A stretch of 64,000 bases of DNA, from the NCBI RefSeq assembly GCF_002099425.1, contig NW_018344159.1, positions 5,082,501 through 5,146,500 on the forward strand, read 5' to 3'. A program made the position numbers and the translations under genes. Of this stretch, positions 34,176 to 44,376 are shown piece by piece. The notes beneath the pieces were generated by a model. The model saw only the letters and a list, made by a program, of their open reading frames with translations. It ran no database searches and was not told the DNA's origin. Positions within the stretch are counted from its first letter, which is position 1, and every line of letters starts with the position of its first letter. Origin of the DNA: Phascolarctos cinereus (taxonomy: Eukaryota > Chordata > Mammalia > Diprotodontia > Phascolarctidae).

Positions 34176-35284
34176 AGTAACCAAACACGATTCCAGAGCA
34201 CAAATGGGGAAGGCATGTTATCTACTTCCTACTGGAGAAGTGACTTAAGACATAGAATGAGACATACATTTTTGGACATGGTTAATAAAGAAATTAGTTT
34301 TGCTTGACTAGCATATTTGCTACAGAGTTGGTTTTTTTTAATGGGGAGGATGAGGAGAGAAAATAAACATAGTACTCGCTAATTGAAAAAAGAAAGGCCT
34401 AAAATCCTATGAAATAGTCCTAGTTATGGAAGAAATATTTTATTAGGCTTTTCAGTAGGCAGTGGCATAGGTATCATAGTCTAGAATATCTCTCTGGGTG
34501 GCTGAAATTCTAACATTAAAGATTCATTTTTTTGGAGGGGTGTTCAAGAATTCCCTATTAAAAGGGAAATACCTCATGGGAAAATTAATGCATTAAACCA
34601 CTATCAGTTACTAAACAAGTATCAGGGAATTAGTTGACACATAGTTGAGGTCTAACAAATATATTTATTCTATAGCCTTTAGAAAATAGACAAAGAAAAA
34701 AGAAAGGAGGAAAAATTAAAGACATCTAATAATACTGTGTCCTCAATATTTGATAGAAAATAGGAGTCAAAGACCTTAAAAGTTGCCCCAATCCCACTTT
34801 AACTAATTTTAGTTATCATGGTTGAATAAACTCTGAGTCATTAAAGCTGTGAATTGTTGAGAAGGAAGGAGAAAAAAAGTTGACTTAAATGTCAGATAAG
34901 TAGGAATATAAATATAGTCTTCTCTTTGGGGAAATGGTAATTCCTTAGTTATGGAGATCTTTTTCTCATGAGGTACTAACTACATCAAACTTGTATAGAA
35001 ATAATGATTTTTAGTCAAAACATCACTAGGAAAGAAACCCCATAAAATTGGTGATGGACTGTTCCATCTCAGAATTTTTGTACCTGTAGAATGCACTTAC
35101 ACTTTTATGGTACTTTGTAATTTGCAAATTATGTTAGAAATGTTTACTATATTACATGGGACAGATAAGTTGTATACAAAGACACATTAAATGGTTCTGA
35201 TCAAAACCATTAAGGTGATTTCAGAGGCTAAGGTCAAGAGTTAGGGAATAAGAGATAAGGTACTGGCAAACAGGAAATATTTAA
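34176..35284. other. Intronic stretch without recognised repeats
   Basis: AT-rich; no exon, SINE or LINE recognised. Confidence 0.45.
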
Positions 35285-35425
35285 AAGAAAGTTAGATTAG
35301 AAGGTAGGAGCTCTATTTTGCAGACCTGAATCTCCCAAGAAATAGTTGTGTGATCTTGAGCAAGTCATGACTTACTAGACTAGATCTCAATTTCCTTACA
35401 CGTAAAATGAGATGGTTGGACTAGA
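35285..35425 (+). repeat. MIR/THER1 CORE-SINE fragment
   Basis: 'aatagttgtgtgatcttgagcaagtcatg' then 'ctcaatttccttacacgtaaaatgagatgg'. Confidence 0.65.
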
Positions 35426-35431
35426 AAGGTA

Positions 35432-35565
35432 ATGTGGCCTAGTAGAAAGAACCCTAGACTTAGATTCAGGAGCGAATTGGGTTTAAATTTGATCTCTTAA
35501 CCTTTCTAGTCGTGCTACTATGGACAGATCCCTTATCTTCTATCAATCTTTTTCCTCTTCTATAA
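35432..35565 (+). repeat. MIR/THER1 CORE-SINE fragment
   Basis: Head 'aatgtggcctagtagaaagaaccctagact' then 'ctactatggacagatcccttatc'. Confidence 0.55.
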
Positions 35566-35569
35566 TATA

Positions 35570-35705
35570 CTCTTTTCACTACACTAAGTTGCTTTTCCTG
35601 AAGGATGGTTCTCAGTATCTAGACCAATTTTGATCTGATTTTGTGCCTCATGCTCTAGTCTAAAGGATTCACTGGAGCATTTGACCCAACAAAAAGCAAT
35701 GAGAA
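35570..35705 (-). repeat. Unassigned interspersed repeat, inverted partner of 51585-51705
   Basis: Its reverse complement aligns with 51585-51705 over about 115 bases with one small gap and roughly a dozen mismatches by eye. Shared landmarks are 'tgctccagtg', 'gcatgaggcacaaaat', 'tctagatactgagaac' and 'aaaagcaacttagtgta'. Family not recognised. Confidence 0.7.
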
Positions 35706-35724
35706 GTGATACTTAATCTATATC

Positions 35725-36005
35725 AATTGAAATCCTGTCTTTCAAGGCCTATCTCAAAAGCTACCTCATCCACAAAACATTCTCTAATTCTGTCCCCTGC
35801 CTTAGTAAGAAACAATCTCTTCATCCACCAAATATTTGTAGCACTTTATATGTTTCTTAATGTACTTATTTTATTCTATCTTGTATTATATTTAGTGGTC
35901 TCTTGCCTTATCTCCCTTGTTAGATTATTATCTCTTTGAGAGCAGGGGCTGGGTCTCATTTGCTGTACTTTTTGATAGAGTAGGTGCTTAATAATTGCCT
36001 TTTGG
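35725..36005 (+). repeat. L2 LINE 3' end
   Basis: 'aaggcctatctcaaaagctacctcatcc', 'ttagattattatctctttgagagcagggg' and 'gataGAGTAGGTGCTTAATAA'-type tail. A 77-codon frame inside is not a gene. Confidence 0.75.
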
Positions 36006-36044
36006 TTGTTACATATTAATGAGAGCCTTGTAGAAAGTGAACTC

Positions 36045-36130
36045 TGGATTTAATAATGGTAATAGTTGGCATTTATGTTGCTGCTTTTTGGTTTACAAAA
36101 TACTTTACCTACATTATTTCATTTGATAGG
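36045..36130 (-). repeat. MIR fragment
   Basis: Plus strand 'taatagttggcatttatgttgctgc' and 'aaaatactttacctacattatttcattt' resemble the antisense MIR 3' half. Confidence 0.45.
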
Positions 36131-36149
36131 AAAGGAAAGGAAAGGATCT

Positions 36150-37871
36150 CAGGCCTGAGAGTTCATTTATTCCAATTCCTTCAATGGGGAGCCTATGGTA
36201 GTTATGACTTACTCAAAGCACTCTCTCATGTCCTTTGTTGTGCTCTTGCTTTCTGGGTACAATATCTTGCTTCTTGCGAATGAAGCCATTAGTGACTCTA
36301 ATAGTGGGAATTTTTAGCCAGAAAAAGGGGAAGGCTTGCTGGTGGGGGTCTTTCACATTTCTCACATCAGTTTATTTCAGCTGACCTAGCCAGGGTAGGT
36401 AGCATGTTATTTGCCTCTCTGCCTAGGTATGTTAATTTGAAAAGAATGCTTTGTGGGCATCTCTTTTTCAAGGGGCACTCAGCTTTCAGTGATAATACAG
36501 ATGAAGAGGAAACTATAAGCCATGAGAATAGAAGAGAATCTTCCCTTTCTGTTTTCTGCTTGTGATTGTCAGAGATGAAAAATACATGACTAGGATGATC
36601 TGAAGTCAGTTTCACCTTTCTGTCCCCTGCAGGGGACTTTCCTGCTATTTAAAAAAAAATTTAACAAATACTAAGTTTTGCTTCTTAAATGGATGCTTGT
36701 CATAGCCTACAGCTAGCTATTTTTTAAAAAGCCTTTTCAGCTGGTTCTCTTGTTTATTTTTTTCTCTTGCTTTGGCCAGTGGTCAAGTTTTTATTAAACT
36801 TTCTTCTCCAATGTACAGCATGATATTTTCCCACAATGCTACATCAAAACCACTTTTCTGTGTAATTTTAAAAAATGCCACTTTTTGCAACATGTTTTTC
36901 ACATTATAATGGAATTTCTCCTCTGCATTCAGTGGATAATATTATGTTCAACACTGAATCAAACTTCTGATTTAATCCCACCAAGTTTTCTTCCAAGTTG
37001 AACCAAATCTTGCTTAGAATAATAGGATTTTGAATAGTTTCATTTTCACTATTGTTCTCCATTTGTATCAAGTACAACTGACATGAGTGCCACTTTTAGC
37101 TGGATTTTTGAAAACAAAAAACCCCCACTTTTGAATACTTAAAAAATACATTTTTCTGTCAAGTGACAAACTTGAGAAACACACTTCAAGAACTTTCAAA
37201 TCTCTTTCAGTTACTAAAACAACCACTACCTTATTTAAGATCCTCCTGAATAATCACATTTTTGCAACTAACTGAAATTCTCAAGGAATCTTGAAGATGC
37301 AGATTTAATGGCTGAACCAATTTAGAGACTGGAAATATTTTGATTCTTTTGGTCACCTTGACATTTTATGTCTTTTTATAAGCACTTTTAAAAATTCAAG
37401 CCCTTTGAGAGAGTATCCAGTCTATGTTTTTGAAATATACACTATTGTTTATGGAATCCATCCAGCCAGAGGTAGGAATGCATGGACATTGTAGCCTACC
37501 TTGTCCCTTCAAGAGGGAGAAGAAATGGAATAAATATCCAAATATGGATCCTCACTTTCCCTTTACTATTTTTGTCTCTGATAATAAAGCATCTGACAAA
37601 AAAATTCAAGCCCTTCTTTTTGAATGCTAATGACTCATAATATGTTGTCTGGATAGGACTTGCCCTTGAAGATACCAGGATAAACATGAAATCAGACCCA
37701 GGGAAAGGAAAAATGGGTAAGTACATTATACCATCATTTAACATGCCACCACTTTCCCCATTTCTCCTTATTCCCTTTTCTCTTTCACTGAGTATTTCGA
37801 ATCCAGAACTCCCACAGCAGCTGGTACCAGACTGACTTGTATTATATGAGTTACGGGTTATGCCATCTTAC
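36150..37871. other. Repeat-poor intron flank, donor side of the exon
   Basis: About 1.7 kb with no recognised transposon, directly 3' of the DLGAP1 exon in transcript direction. The part 36640-37470 is AT-rich and complex. Consistent with constraint around an exon, but not proof. Confidence 0.45.
37867..37871 (-). promoter_or_regulatory. DLGAP1: 5' splice donor of the DLGAP1 exon
   Basis: On the minus strand the exon ends CTCAA and the intron begins GTAAGA, close to the donor consensus. It leaves a phase-2 junction (two bases of a probable lysine codon). Confidence 0.9.
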
Positions 37872-38089
37872 TTGAGTGTGGTGAGTTCTGTAAGAGATGG
37901 CTGTGTAGCCTTGAGATAGCTCTCTCTTCTGGCTGCAATCTTTGGGGAAGGTTTGGGACTGGTGTCTGAGTCACCACTGTCTTCGTCCCCCATTGCCTTG
38001 ATGTAACTGCCACTGCGCATTCTTCGGCAAGGAATCTCATCATCTTTGCCTCCACGAGGGGTATACCCGGTCCACTCATCTTGAGGAAC
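37872..38089 (-). CDS. DLGAP1: DLGAP1 (SAPAP1/GKAP) internal coding exon
   Basis: DLGAP1 is a scaffold of the excitatory postsynaptic density; it binds the guanylate kinase-like (GK) domain of PSD-95/DLG proteins and links them to SHANK. The exon begins in frame after an AG acceptor and gives 72 residues plus AA. It starts VPQDEWTGYTPRGG, passes through CRRMRSGSYIKAMGDEDSGD and TSPKPSPKIAARRESYLK, and ends TQPSLTELTTL. These stretches match vertebrate DLGAP1 as I recall it; the ARRESYLKATQPSLTELTTL ending separates it from DLGAP2-4. Two basic-x-SY-x-KA units (Ser28-Tyr29 and Ser57-Tyr58 of the exon) are repeats of the kind that bind GK domains after serine phosphorylation. The frame is fully open with no defect, so the gene looks functional. 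The whole exon is short and lacks a start codon, as expected for an internal exon. Confidence 0.94.
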
Positions 38090-38140
38090 CTAGTTAAATA
38101 CAAATGAACACAATTTATCACTTATAAGGCTTTCTCTTAT
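38090..38140 (-). promoter_or_regulatory. DLGAP1: 3' splice acceptor region of the DLGAP1 exon
   Basis: Minus strand reads a T-rich tract 'ttgtgttcatttgtattt' then 'aactag' directly before GTTCCTCAAG. The pyrimidine tract is weak (interrupted by G and A). A branch-point-like 'actaata' lies about 50 bases upstream. Confidence 0.75.
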
Positions 38141-38652
38141 TAGTTTTTTTAAGCTTTTTTTTTAACTGAAGGAGAGGAGGAAAGATTTGTTTTTGGTAGG
38201 ATTTTGGTAGGATTTACTGAAAGAGAGTTTTATCATTGAGCACAAATATTTGGGAGAGTTCAAACACCTACAATATATTAGCTATAGTAGGTTTGATAAA
38301 AACTTCAAAACACAAGCACACACATACATGTATGTGCAAACATTCCATATGCCTTAGTTTTTAAATCTCAAGTGTTTTAAGAAAAAAAAATTAAGTCATA
38401 ATTTTGACTCATTTATACCAGCCTTTTATCTATTTAACACAAGTCACAGTGGTGGTGTAACATATTCAGCACAGGAAAGAAAGTCATCTCTGAGGATGGT
38501 GGTTACCTCTGAATTCTCCATGCATTTAGATTTAAGAGCCACTAATATTTAAGAAGGTTTTCTATGGCATTTCCCTTGCCCATTTCCTAACTATTTTTGT
38601 CTCTATTTTTCTCCTTCCTTTTGCTATTAAACTTGGATTCAACCCCCCACTT
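38141..38652. other. Repeat-poor intron flank, acceptor side of the exon
   Basis: No recognised transposon; T- and A-rich with a short CA/TA-like run near 38310-38330. Confidence 0.45.
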
Positions 38653-38654
38653 CT

Positions 38655-38785
38655 GATACGTGGTACTCGTGTGACCTTGGACAAGTCACTCAGTCTCCCT
38701 AGGCTTCAGTTTCCTTTTCTGTAAAATAAGGGGAATGGACTAGAACTAGATAGTCTCTGAGGTCCCTTTCACCATCAGTCTTATG
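38655..38785 (+). repeat. MIR/THER1 CORE-SINE fragment
   Basis: 'gtgtgaccttggacaagtcactcagtctccctaggcttcagtttcc' (in blocks), 'tgtaaaataaggggaatgg' and 'ctctgaggtccctttcac'. Confidence 0.75.
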
Positions 38786-38789
38786 GCCC

Positions 38790-39525
38790 CACTGAGCCTG
38801 CAGTTGACCCCAGTTTCCTCCCTTTCCTGTGCAAGCATTCTCTGCTTAGCTATCTGAATCCTTGTGTTTGCCTCCATCACTTTTAATGTAACTAATTTCT
38901 GGAAGGTCACTGCTGAACTTCTTAACATACCCAATGGCCTTAGTTCTTAACCTTCTTTACTTCACTGTGGCATTTGACATTATTTTTTGAAATAAGCATT
39001 CAAGGGTATTCTGATAAATGTTTAACTGGCTCTCTCTCAAAAAAAGTATACATGATACACTATTAAGTTTAATCTGTATTATTATAATTTTCCTCATTCT
39101 AGACAATCAACAAAACAATAAATAAAATTCTGATTTGAAGGATTTTCCAAGTTCAAAAGCATAAATGCTCACACTGAAAATTTAACAATCAACTCTTGCA
39201 ATCCCTGAGCCAGTTCCCACTGGCTCTAGCCTACCCCTTTATGTACTATGCATCAAACATTTTTCATTCTTTGGCTTCCATTTCAAAGAACTTTTCTTTT
39301 TATGTTTCATTCTCTGTGGATTATTCCTTTGTTCCTTATTATCTTTGCTGACTACAGTTATTCTTCTCTTTTCCTAAATAGTGGGGGTCCCTCAAAGCTT
39401 TGTCCTTAGCTCACTGATTTTAAATTTCTAAAATTGTTTTTTTGCTAAACTCATTCACTATCCTGGTTTCTGTCACCTTCTCTATTGAACTAACCCAGAA
39501 ATCCACATAGAAATGTTGACCAGAG
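38790..39525. other. Intronic stretch, possibly old L2-like
   Basis: Pyrimidine-rich parts around 39170-39500 ('cagttcccactggctctagcc', 'gggggtccctcaaagctttgtccttagctc') hint at a very old L2 in sense orientation, but the match is too weak to call. Confidence 0.35.
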
Positions 39526-39527
39526 TT

Positions 39528-40034
39528 ATGTGGGGGTTTAGTTGTTAACTGGTTCAAACTTCTACGTAATATAGAAAGCCACATCACAATATCCCAGAGA
39601 GATGGTCATCCAAACGCTGAACACTTGCAGTGATGGGAAACTCACATCCCATTCTGTTTTTTGACGGTTTTAATTATCATAATATTTTTCCTTATGTTGG
39701 GTTGAAATTGCCGCCTATAATTTCCACTCATTGGTTCTAAAGTTATATTCTCTGGTACCATGCAGAATTTAATGCCCTTTCCATATGACAGCCCTTCAAA
39801 TAATTTGAAGATAGTAATGCCACCACGAAATTTTATCTTTTCCATGTCAAATATCTTCAATTCCTTCAATAATTCCTTATATGACATTTTTAGGCCCTTC
39901 ACTACCCCACTTGTCTTGCTGTGGGTTTTACAGTTTGTCAATGTACTACTTGAGATAAAGTATCTGGAATTAGACAATATTGTACCTGTGGTCAAACCCA
40001 TGCAGAAGACAGTAGATTATCATATTGCTTGAGC
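39528..40034 (-). mobile_element. CR1/L3-type LINE 3' region
   Basis: Antisense landmarks: 'gagatggtcatccaaacgctgaacact', 'cattggttctaaagttatattctctggtacc', 'atgacagcccttcaaataatttgaag', 'cttcaattccttcaataattccttatatgac' and 'taggcccttcac'. Open frames on both strands (39642-40001, 39760-40032) are repeat-derived. Confidence 0.75.
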
Positions 40035-40050
40035 TGGAAAATATACTATT

Positions 40051-40363
40051 TTTTCTTTTTCTTTTTTATAATTAATTTATTTATTTTTAGTTTTCAACAT
40101 TCACTTCAATAAGTTTTTGAGTTATAAATTTTCTCTCCCTCTTTCCACTCCTCCCTCCTCAAGATGGCATGCAATCTGATATAGGCTCTACATATATATT
40201 CCTATTAAATATATTTTCACATTGGTCATGTTGTAAAGAAGAATTAGAACCAATAGGAGGAAGCATAAGAGAGAAGAAACAAAACAAAATAGAAGAAAAA
40301 AACCAAATAGTATGCTTCTATTTGCATTCATATTCCAAAGTTCTTCTCTGGATGTGGATAGCA
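40051..40363 (-). mobile_element. 5'-truncated L1 insertion with 16-base target duplication
   Basis: 313 bases of antisense marsupial L1 3' end, starting with poly-T and 'ttttcaacattcacttc' and ending in the antisense 'gttcttctctggatgtggatagc'. The direct repeat 'tggaaaatatactatt' flanks it exactly (40035-40050 and 40364-40379). This is the textbook form of target-primed L1 insertion. Confidence 0.93.
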
Positions 40364-40424
40364 TGGAAAATATACTATTAATACCATTTAAAATAATTTT
40401 TTGGGTGTTGAACTAAGACATTAA

Positions 40425-40530
40425 GCTCTGCAATCATGTAGTCCAACTTCCTCATTTTGCAGATGTGGAAACTAATGTTGAGAGAGGTCAAATGACTTGT
40501 CCAGGATAGCAAGTTACACTATATTGAGGA
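40425..40530 (-). repeat. MIR fragment
   Basis: Plus strand 'ctcattttgcagatgtggaaac' and 'gtcaaatgacttgtccaggatagcaag'. Confidence 0.65.
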
Positions 40531-40683
40531 GGATAGTTGCATATTAAGATTTAGAGGAGCCAAAAATCTTCCAGTAAAGACCTAGGAGTATACCAAAAGG
40601 AAGAGTGATAAAGACAATCCAATCATTTTGGAGGGCAATCTGGAATTATGCTTAAAGAGTTATCAAATTACCTATGGCCTTTG

Positions 40684-40860
40684 TTTTTTTTTAAATTTTT
40701 TAATTAAAAAAATTTTTTTTTTAGGCAATTGGGATTAAGTGACTTGCCCAGGGTCACACAGCTAGTAAGTGTCAAGTGTTTGGTCTAAGGCCAGATTTGA
40801 ACCCAGGTACTCCTGACTTCAGGGCCGGTGCTCTATCCTCTGTGCCACCTAGCTGCCCCT
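40684..40860 (-). mobile_element. WSINE1-type SINE nested in L1
   Basis: Antisense copy with a long T/A-rich tail segment on the left and 'ccacctagctgcccct' on the right. The host L1 sequence 'acctatggcctttg' (40670-40683) is repeated as 'acctatagcctttg' (40861-40874), proving insertion into the L1. Confidence 0.95.
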
Positions 40861-41352
40861 ACCTATAGCCTTTGACCCAGCAATGCCACTATCTTGTCTA
40901 TTTCCAAAGATTATGAGGGAAAAAGGTAAAGAACCTGTATGTTCTAAAATGTTTATAGCAGTTCTTTTCATGGTGGCAAAGAACCAGAAATTGAAGGGAG
41001 GCCCATCAATTGGGGAACTGCTGAACAAGTTGTGGTATATGATTATGATGGAATGCTACTGTGCTATAAGAAATTATGAGCTCAATGATTTTAGAGAAAA
41101 ACCTGGAAAGACCTGCATGCAACAATGAAGTGCAAAATTAGCAGAACCAAGAGAACATTGTATACAGTAACAGCAATATTGTTTTAAGAATGACTTTGAG
41201 TGAATAATTATGTTGTCTATTATAAATACCCAAAATAAATATAAAGGACATATGAAGAAAGATACTACTATCTGCACCCAGAGAAAGAACTGATAAATAG
41301 AAGTATGTATATAACAATTTTACATATATATGTATATGCATGTGTGTATGTG

Positions 41353-41465
41353 TATATCTATATCTATATCTATATCTATATCTATATCTATATCTATATC
41401 TATATCTATATCTATATCTATATCTATATCTATATCTTTATCTATATCTATATCTATATCTATAC
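41353..41465. repeat. (TATATC)n hexanucleotide microsatellite
   Basis: About 18 near-perfect TATATC units with one TATCTT variant, inside the 3' UTR of an L1. Overlapping frames of alternating YI, IS or DI on both strands come from it. Confidence 0.97.
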
Positions 41466-41725
41466 ATATACACACACACATATGTACCAATTTCTCTCTA
41501 ATGGTAGCTATCTCTAGGGTGTGCAAGGGGAAAGGAATTAAAAAGAGAAAAAAAAGAAATTTACACGATAATTTTGTTGTATATTTGAAAGGAATAGCAA
41601 GTTGTACATAGTAGATTTGCAGTTTCATGTGTAATCATCTTTTTATTGTACTATGTTATGGACATGCTTGTTTTATTCCACAAATTAAAAAGAAAAAAGT
41701 AAAAAAATCAAAGAGAAACAGCTAA

Positions 41726-42008
41726 AAACTTCTCATTCCAGTCCAGAAGTACCCAGAAAAACTTATAGAATCCTGCAAAAGCTATGAGACAAACCAAGTC
41801 CTCTGATTCTAAATTTGGTCTTTCTACACTACGGTGTTGCTTCTTATACTGTTCCGCCTCTCATGAATGGTTTTTATTCATGATTTCCTCCTATACTTGT
41901 ATAAAAGAATTGTGAACCCAAATGCACAATTTCACATTTACCTTGGTCCTGCTATTGAAAACTCTCAACAATATGGTTCAAACCTACATTTCTAGTTTTA
42001 TTTCCTAC
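41726..42008. other. Intronic stretch without recognised repeats
   Basis: Nothing recognised. Confidence 0.4.
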
Positions 42009-42020
42009 TATTTCCTTTAA

Positions 42021-42270
42021 TGGGCTGCTAGGTGGCTCAGTGAATAGAGCACTGGGCCTGGAGTCAGGAAGACCTGAGTTCAAATCTCACCTGAGACACC
42101 TCATAGCTCTGTGGTCCTGGGCAAGTCACTTAATCCTGTTTACCTCAGTTTCTTCATCTGTAAAATGAGCTGGAGAAGGAAATGGAAAACCATTCTAATA
42201 TTTTTGCCAAGAAAACTCCAAATGGGGTCATGGAGAGTTGGATGTGACTGAAATGTCTCTACAACAACAA
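42021..42270 (+). mobile_element. Mar1-type CORE-SINE, full length with target duplication
   Basis: Head 'gggctgctaggtggctcagtg', box B-like 'gagttcaaatctcacc', core 'ggtcctgggcaagtcacttaatcc', and BovB-like tail 'ggggtcatggagagttgg...gtgactgaaa' ending in CAACAACAA. Flanked by 'atttcctttaa' (42010-42020 and 42271-42281). Confidence 0.93.
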
Positions 42271-42294
42271 ATTTCCTTTAACATATTCTATAAT

Positions 42295-42470
42295 AGGGGC
42301 AGCTAGGTGGCGCAGTGGATAGAGCACCGACGCTGGATTCAGGAGGACCTGAGTTCAAATCCGGCCTCAGACACATAACACTTACTAGCTGTGTGACCCT
42401 GGGCAAGTCACTTAACCCCATTGCCTAAAACAACAAAAACAACAAAAAAAACCAAACAAAGCCCCCCCCC
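42295..42470 (+). mobile_element. WSINE1-type SINE, full length with perfect target duplication
   Basis: The best WSINE1 copy in the window: 'ggggcagctaggtggcgcag' head, 'gagttcaaatccggcctcag', 'gtgtgaccctgggcaagtc', then an A-rich tail and a C run. The 13-base 'catattctataat' occurs exactly on both sides (42282-42294 and 42471-42483). It begins right beside the Mar1 duplication. Confidence 0.96.
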
Positions 42471-42554
42471 CATATTCTATAATGCAGCCACACAAGATTG
42501 CCATGCAAATCCTGTTCTGTCCTGATCTGTCTTGTCCCTGTGCTTTTTTTCATA

Positions 42555-42915
42555 CCACCTTCCATCCTGGGTACAGATTTCCTTCCCCATTTCCTTCTGT
42601 TTATCTCCCTCCTGTCCTTCAGTGCCCAAACCAGGTGACATCTCCTCCATGAAGCCTTATCTAAACACCTCCCACCATTCTAAGCTAAAAATGGTCTCTT
42701 CCTCCTCAAATTTTTTTCTAGCATGTTGCCTGGGTTTCTTTTTTGCTCATCACACCTCTCTTCTACAATGATTATTTATTTTCATGATTTCTTCATGTGT
42801 ATTGTAAGTTCCTAAAGAGCACAGTCTGTGTCATGGTCATTGCTGCATCTCTTACACTCAATACAGTGCTTTGTACATAGTAGGCACTTAATAAATGTCT
42901 GTTGAGTTGACTACA
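42555..42915 (+). repeat. L2 LINE 3' end
   Basis: 'gacatctcctccatgaagccttatc', 'attgtaagttcctaaagagc', 'caatacagtgctttgtacatagtaggcacttaataaatg' (in blocks) and 'ctgttgagttgac'. Confidence 0.82.
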
Positions 42916-42919
42916 TCCC

Positions 42920-44040
42920 TGTTCAGCTTAATCTTTCACTCCAGTTGCTCACTAATACTCTTCTCACATGTCTCCAGTTCCTTATAGGATGACCCAAATG
43001 GCATGTTCCACAAATACAATTTAGACAGATTGGGTCCCTTGCCCAAGAAAGAAGATGGAGTAGTAGACAGAAAACCTTGAATGACAGATAAATCTACGAC
43101 ATCCTCTGACATCAAAGGAATCCTACCAGCTCTTGTGAGCATTGTTGTTTAGCTTGTTTCTGACTGACGCATTCCAAAATACTTGGTGTTTGCTGCCTCT
43201 AGACTGTCATATTTGAAGAAGGCATCAATTAATTTTGCCCCTCTGAGTATAAAATGATGCTATTCCTTATTGTTGTCTCTCCTTGCACTCAGCCTGCAGT
43301 ACTGGACAGGGATAGTTTTCATAGAGTATGATATGTATTGCTTGCTTCTCAGAAAATAGGATAGCTGAGAAATTTAATGATCAGTGAAACATACGGCTTA
43401 TACATGCTTACTTGTGTGCGCAAATGGTTTGCGTATTACCAATACAACCTGGGGTAAGATTTAAGGAGTGTGGGCTGGTATTTCTGTTCCCATAGATTAA
43501 GAATCAGGTAAAAGCATCTTCCATCACCACAAAACCAACCCATCATCTTCCTTCCCAAACTGGCTACTGTTTCTAACTATTATTGCATTTTGGGCAGTAG
43601 ACCTATAATCATTTATGTTTTCCAGGATAGAAACTTCAAGAATCACCTCTGAATTTCCCTTTACCTTCATTCACTATGAAGTCTGCTAGCAAATCCCATT
43701 TTTTTCTTGAATTTTTTTTCAGGTTTATCCCTTTCGCTGCATTCCTGCTTGACATTCACCCATTTACATTCATCACTCAGTATATTACCAGGATTACTGT
43801 ACCACTGCATAGCTTTTCTTGGATTCTTTTCTGAAAATGTTTTACGGTGCTTTGTCTCTTTTAGAAAATCCGTCACGTCTCTAGTTCCCTAACAAATTTC
43901 ATTTACTTACCATTTGTTGGATTATTTTGGTTATTTAGCATTTTTAAGCTGAAGACAAATAAGAATCACCAGGGCAACACAGGAAACTTGTTTCTGAAAA
44001 GCATATAAACAGCAAAGTATTTGATCTTAACAAATTCAGT
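42920..44040. other. Repeat-poor intronic stretch
   Basis: About 1.1 kb without recognised transposons. Short open frames (42936-43142 minus, 43667-43876 minus, 43707-43892 plus) show no domain or splice support. Confidence 0.45.
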
Positions 44041-44376
44041 TAAACTCCTAGAATCACAGAATGATAGCATTAGAAGGAACTTCAGAGACCATCTATTCCA
44101 ATTTGTACTGAATGTGAATCACATCTTTAGCAAACCCAACAAGTAATCATTGAATCCCTACTTGAAGATTTCTAATAAGGAAGAACCCAGTGCTTTTTGA
44201 GGCAAGTCATTTCACCTTTGGGAAATGCAAATTGTTAGGAAAATTTCCCAAATGTCAAGACTAAATTTGCCTCTCTGCCACCTTCACGTATCTCCCAGTT
44301 ATGCCCTTCAGGGAGGGGAAACCTGATAGTCCTCCACATGACAGTTCTTCAAATATTTGAAGATAACCATCATTTT

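Larger units (their letters stand above)
1..37871 (-). other. DLGAP1: DLGAP1 intron downstream of the exon (partial)
   Basis: This is the region 3' of the exon donor in transcript direction. It starts with a GTAAGA donor on the minus strand and reaches the window edge. No minus-strand segment here shows the next DLGAP1 exon, which should continue with an isoleucine-serine-asparagine sequence and further SY-x-(K/R)A repeats. Assignment as one intron is inferred from the exon and the known very large size of DLGAP1 introns. A short, poorly conserved exon could be missed by eye. Confidence 0.8.
40575..41725 (+). mobile_element. L1 3' region, interrupted by a SINE and a microsatellite
   Basis: Sense L1 (end of ORF2 and 3' UTR). 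Landmarks: 'tttggagggcaatctggaatta', 'cctttgacccagcaatgccac', 'atcaattggggaactgctgaac', 'agaaaaacctggaaagacc' and 'cacccagagaaagaactgataaatagaag'. It is split by the WSINE1 at 40684-40860 and expanded by the hexamer repeat at 41353-41465. It ends A-rich. Confidence 0.88.

Noticed and set aside
37858-38121. An 87-codon minus-strand open frame over the DLGAP1 exon
   Set aside because: It is out of phase with the recognised DLGAP1 reading frame and runs past both splice sites; the spliced exon explains the DNA better.
41305-41628. Open frames of YI, IS and DI repeats
   Set aside because: All are readings of the TATATC hexamer repeat on the two strands.
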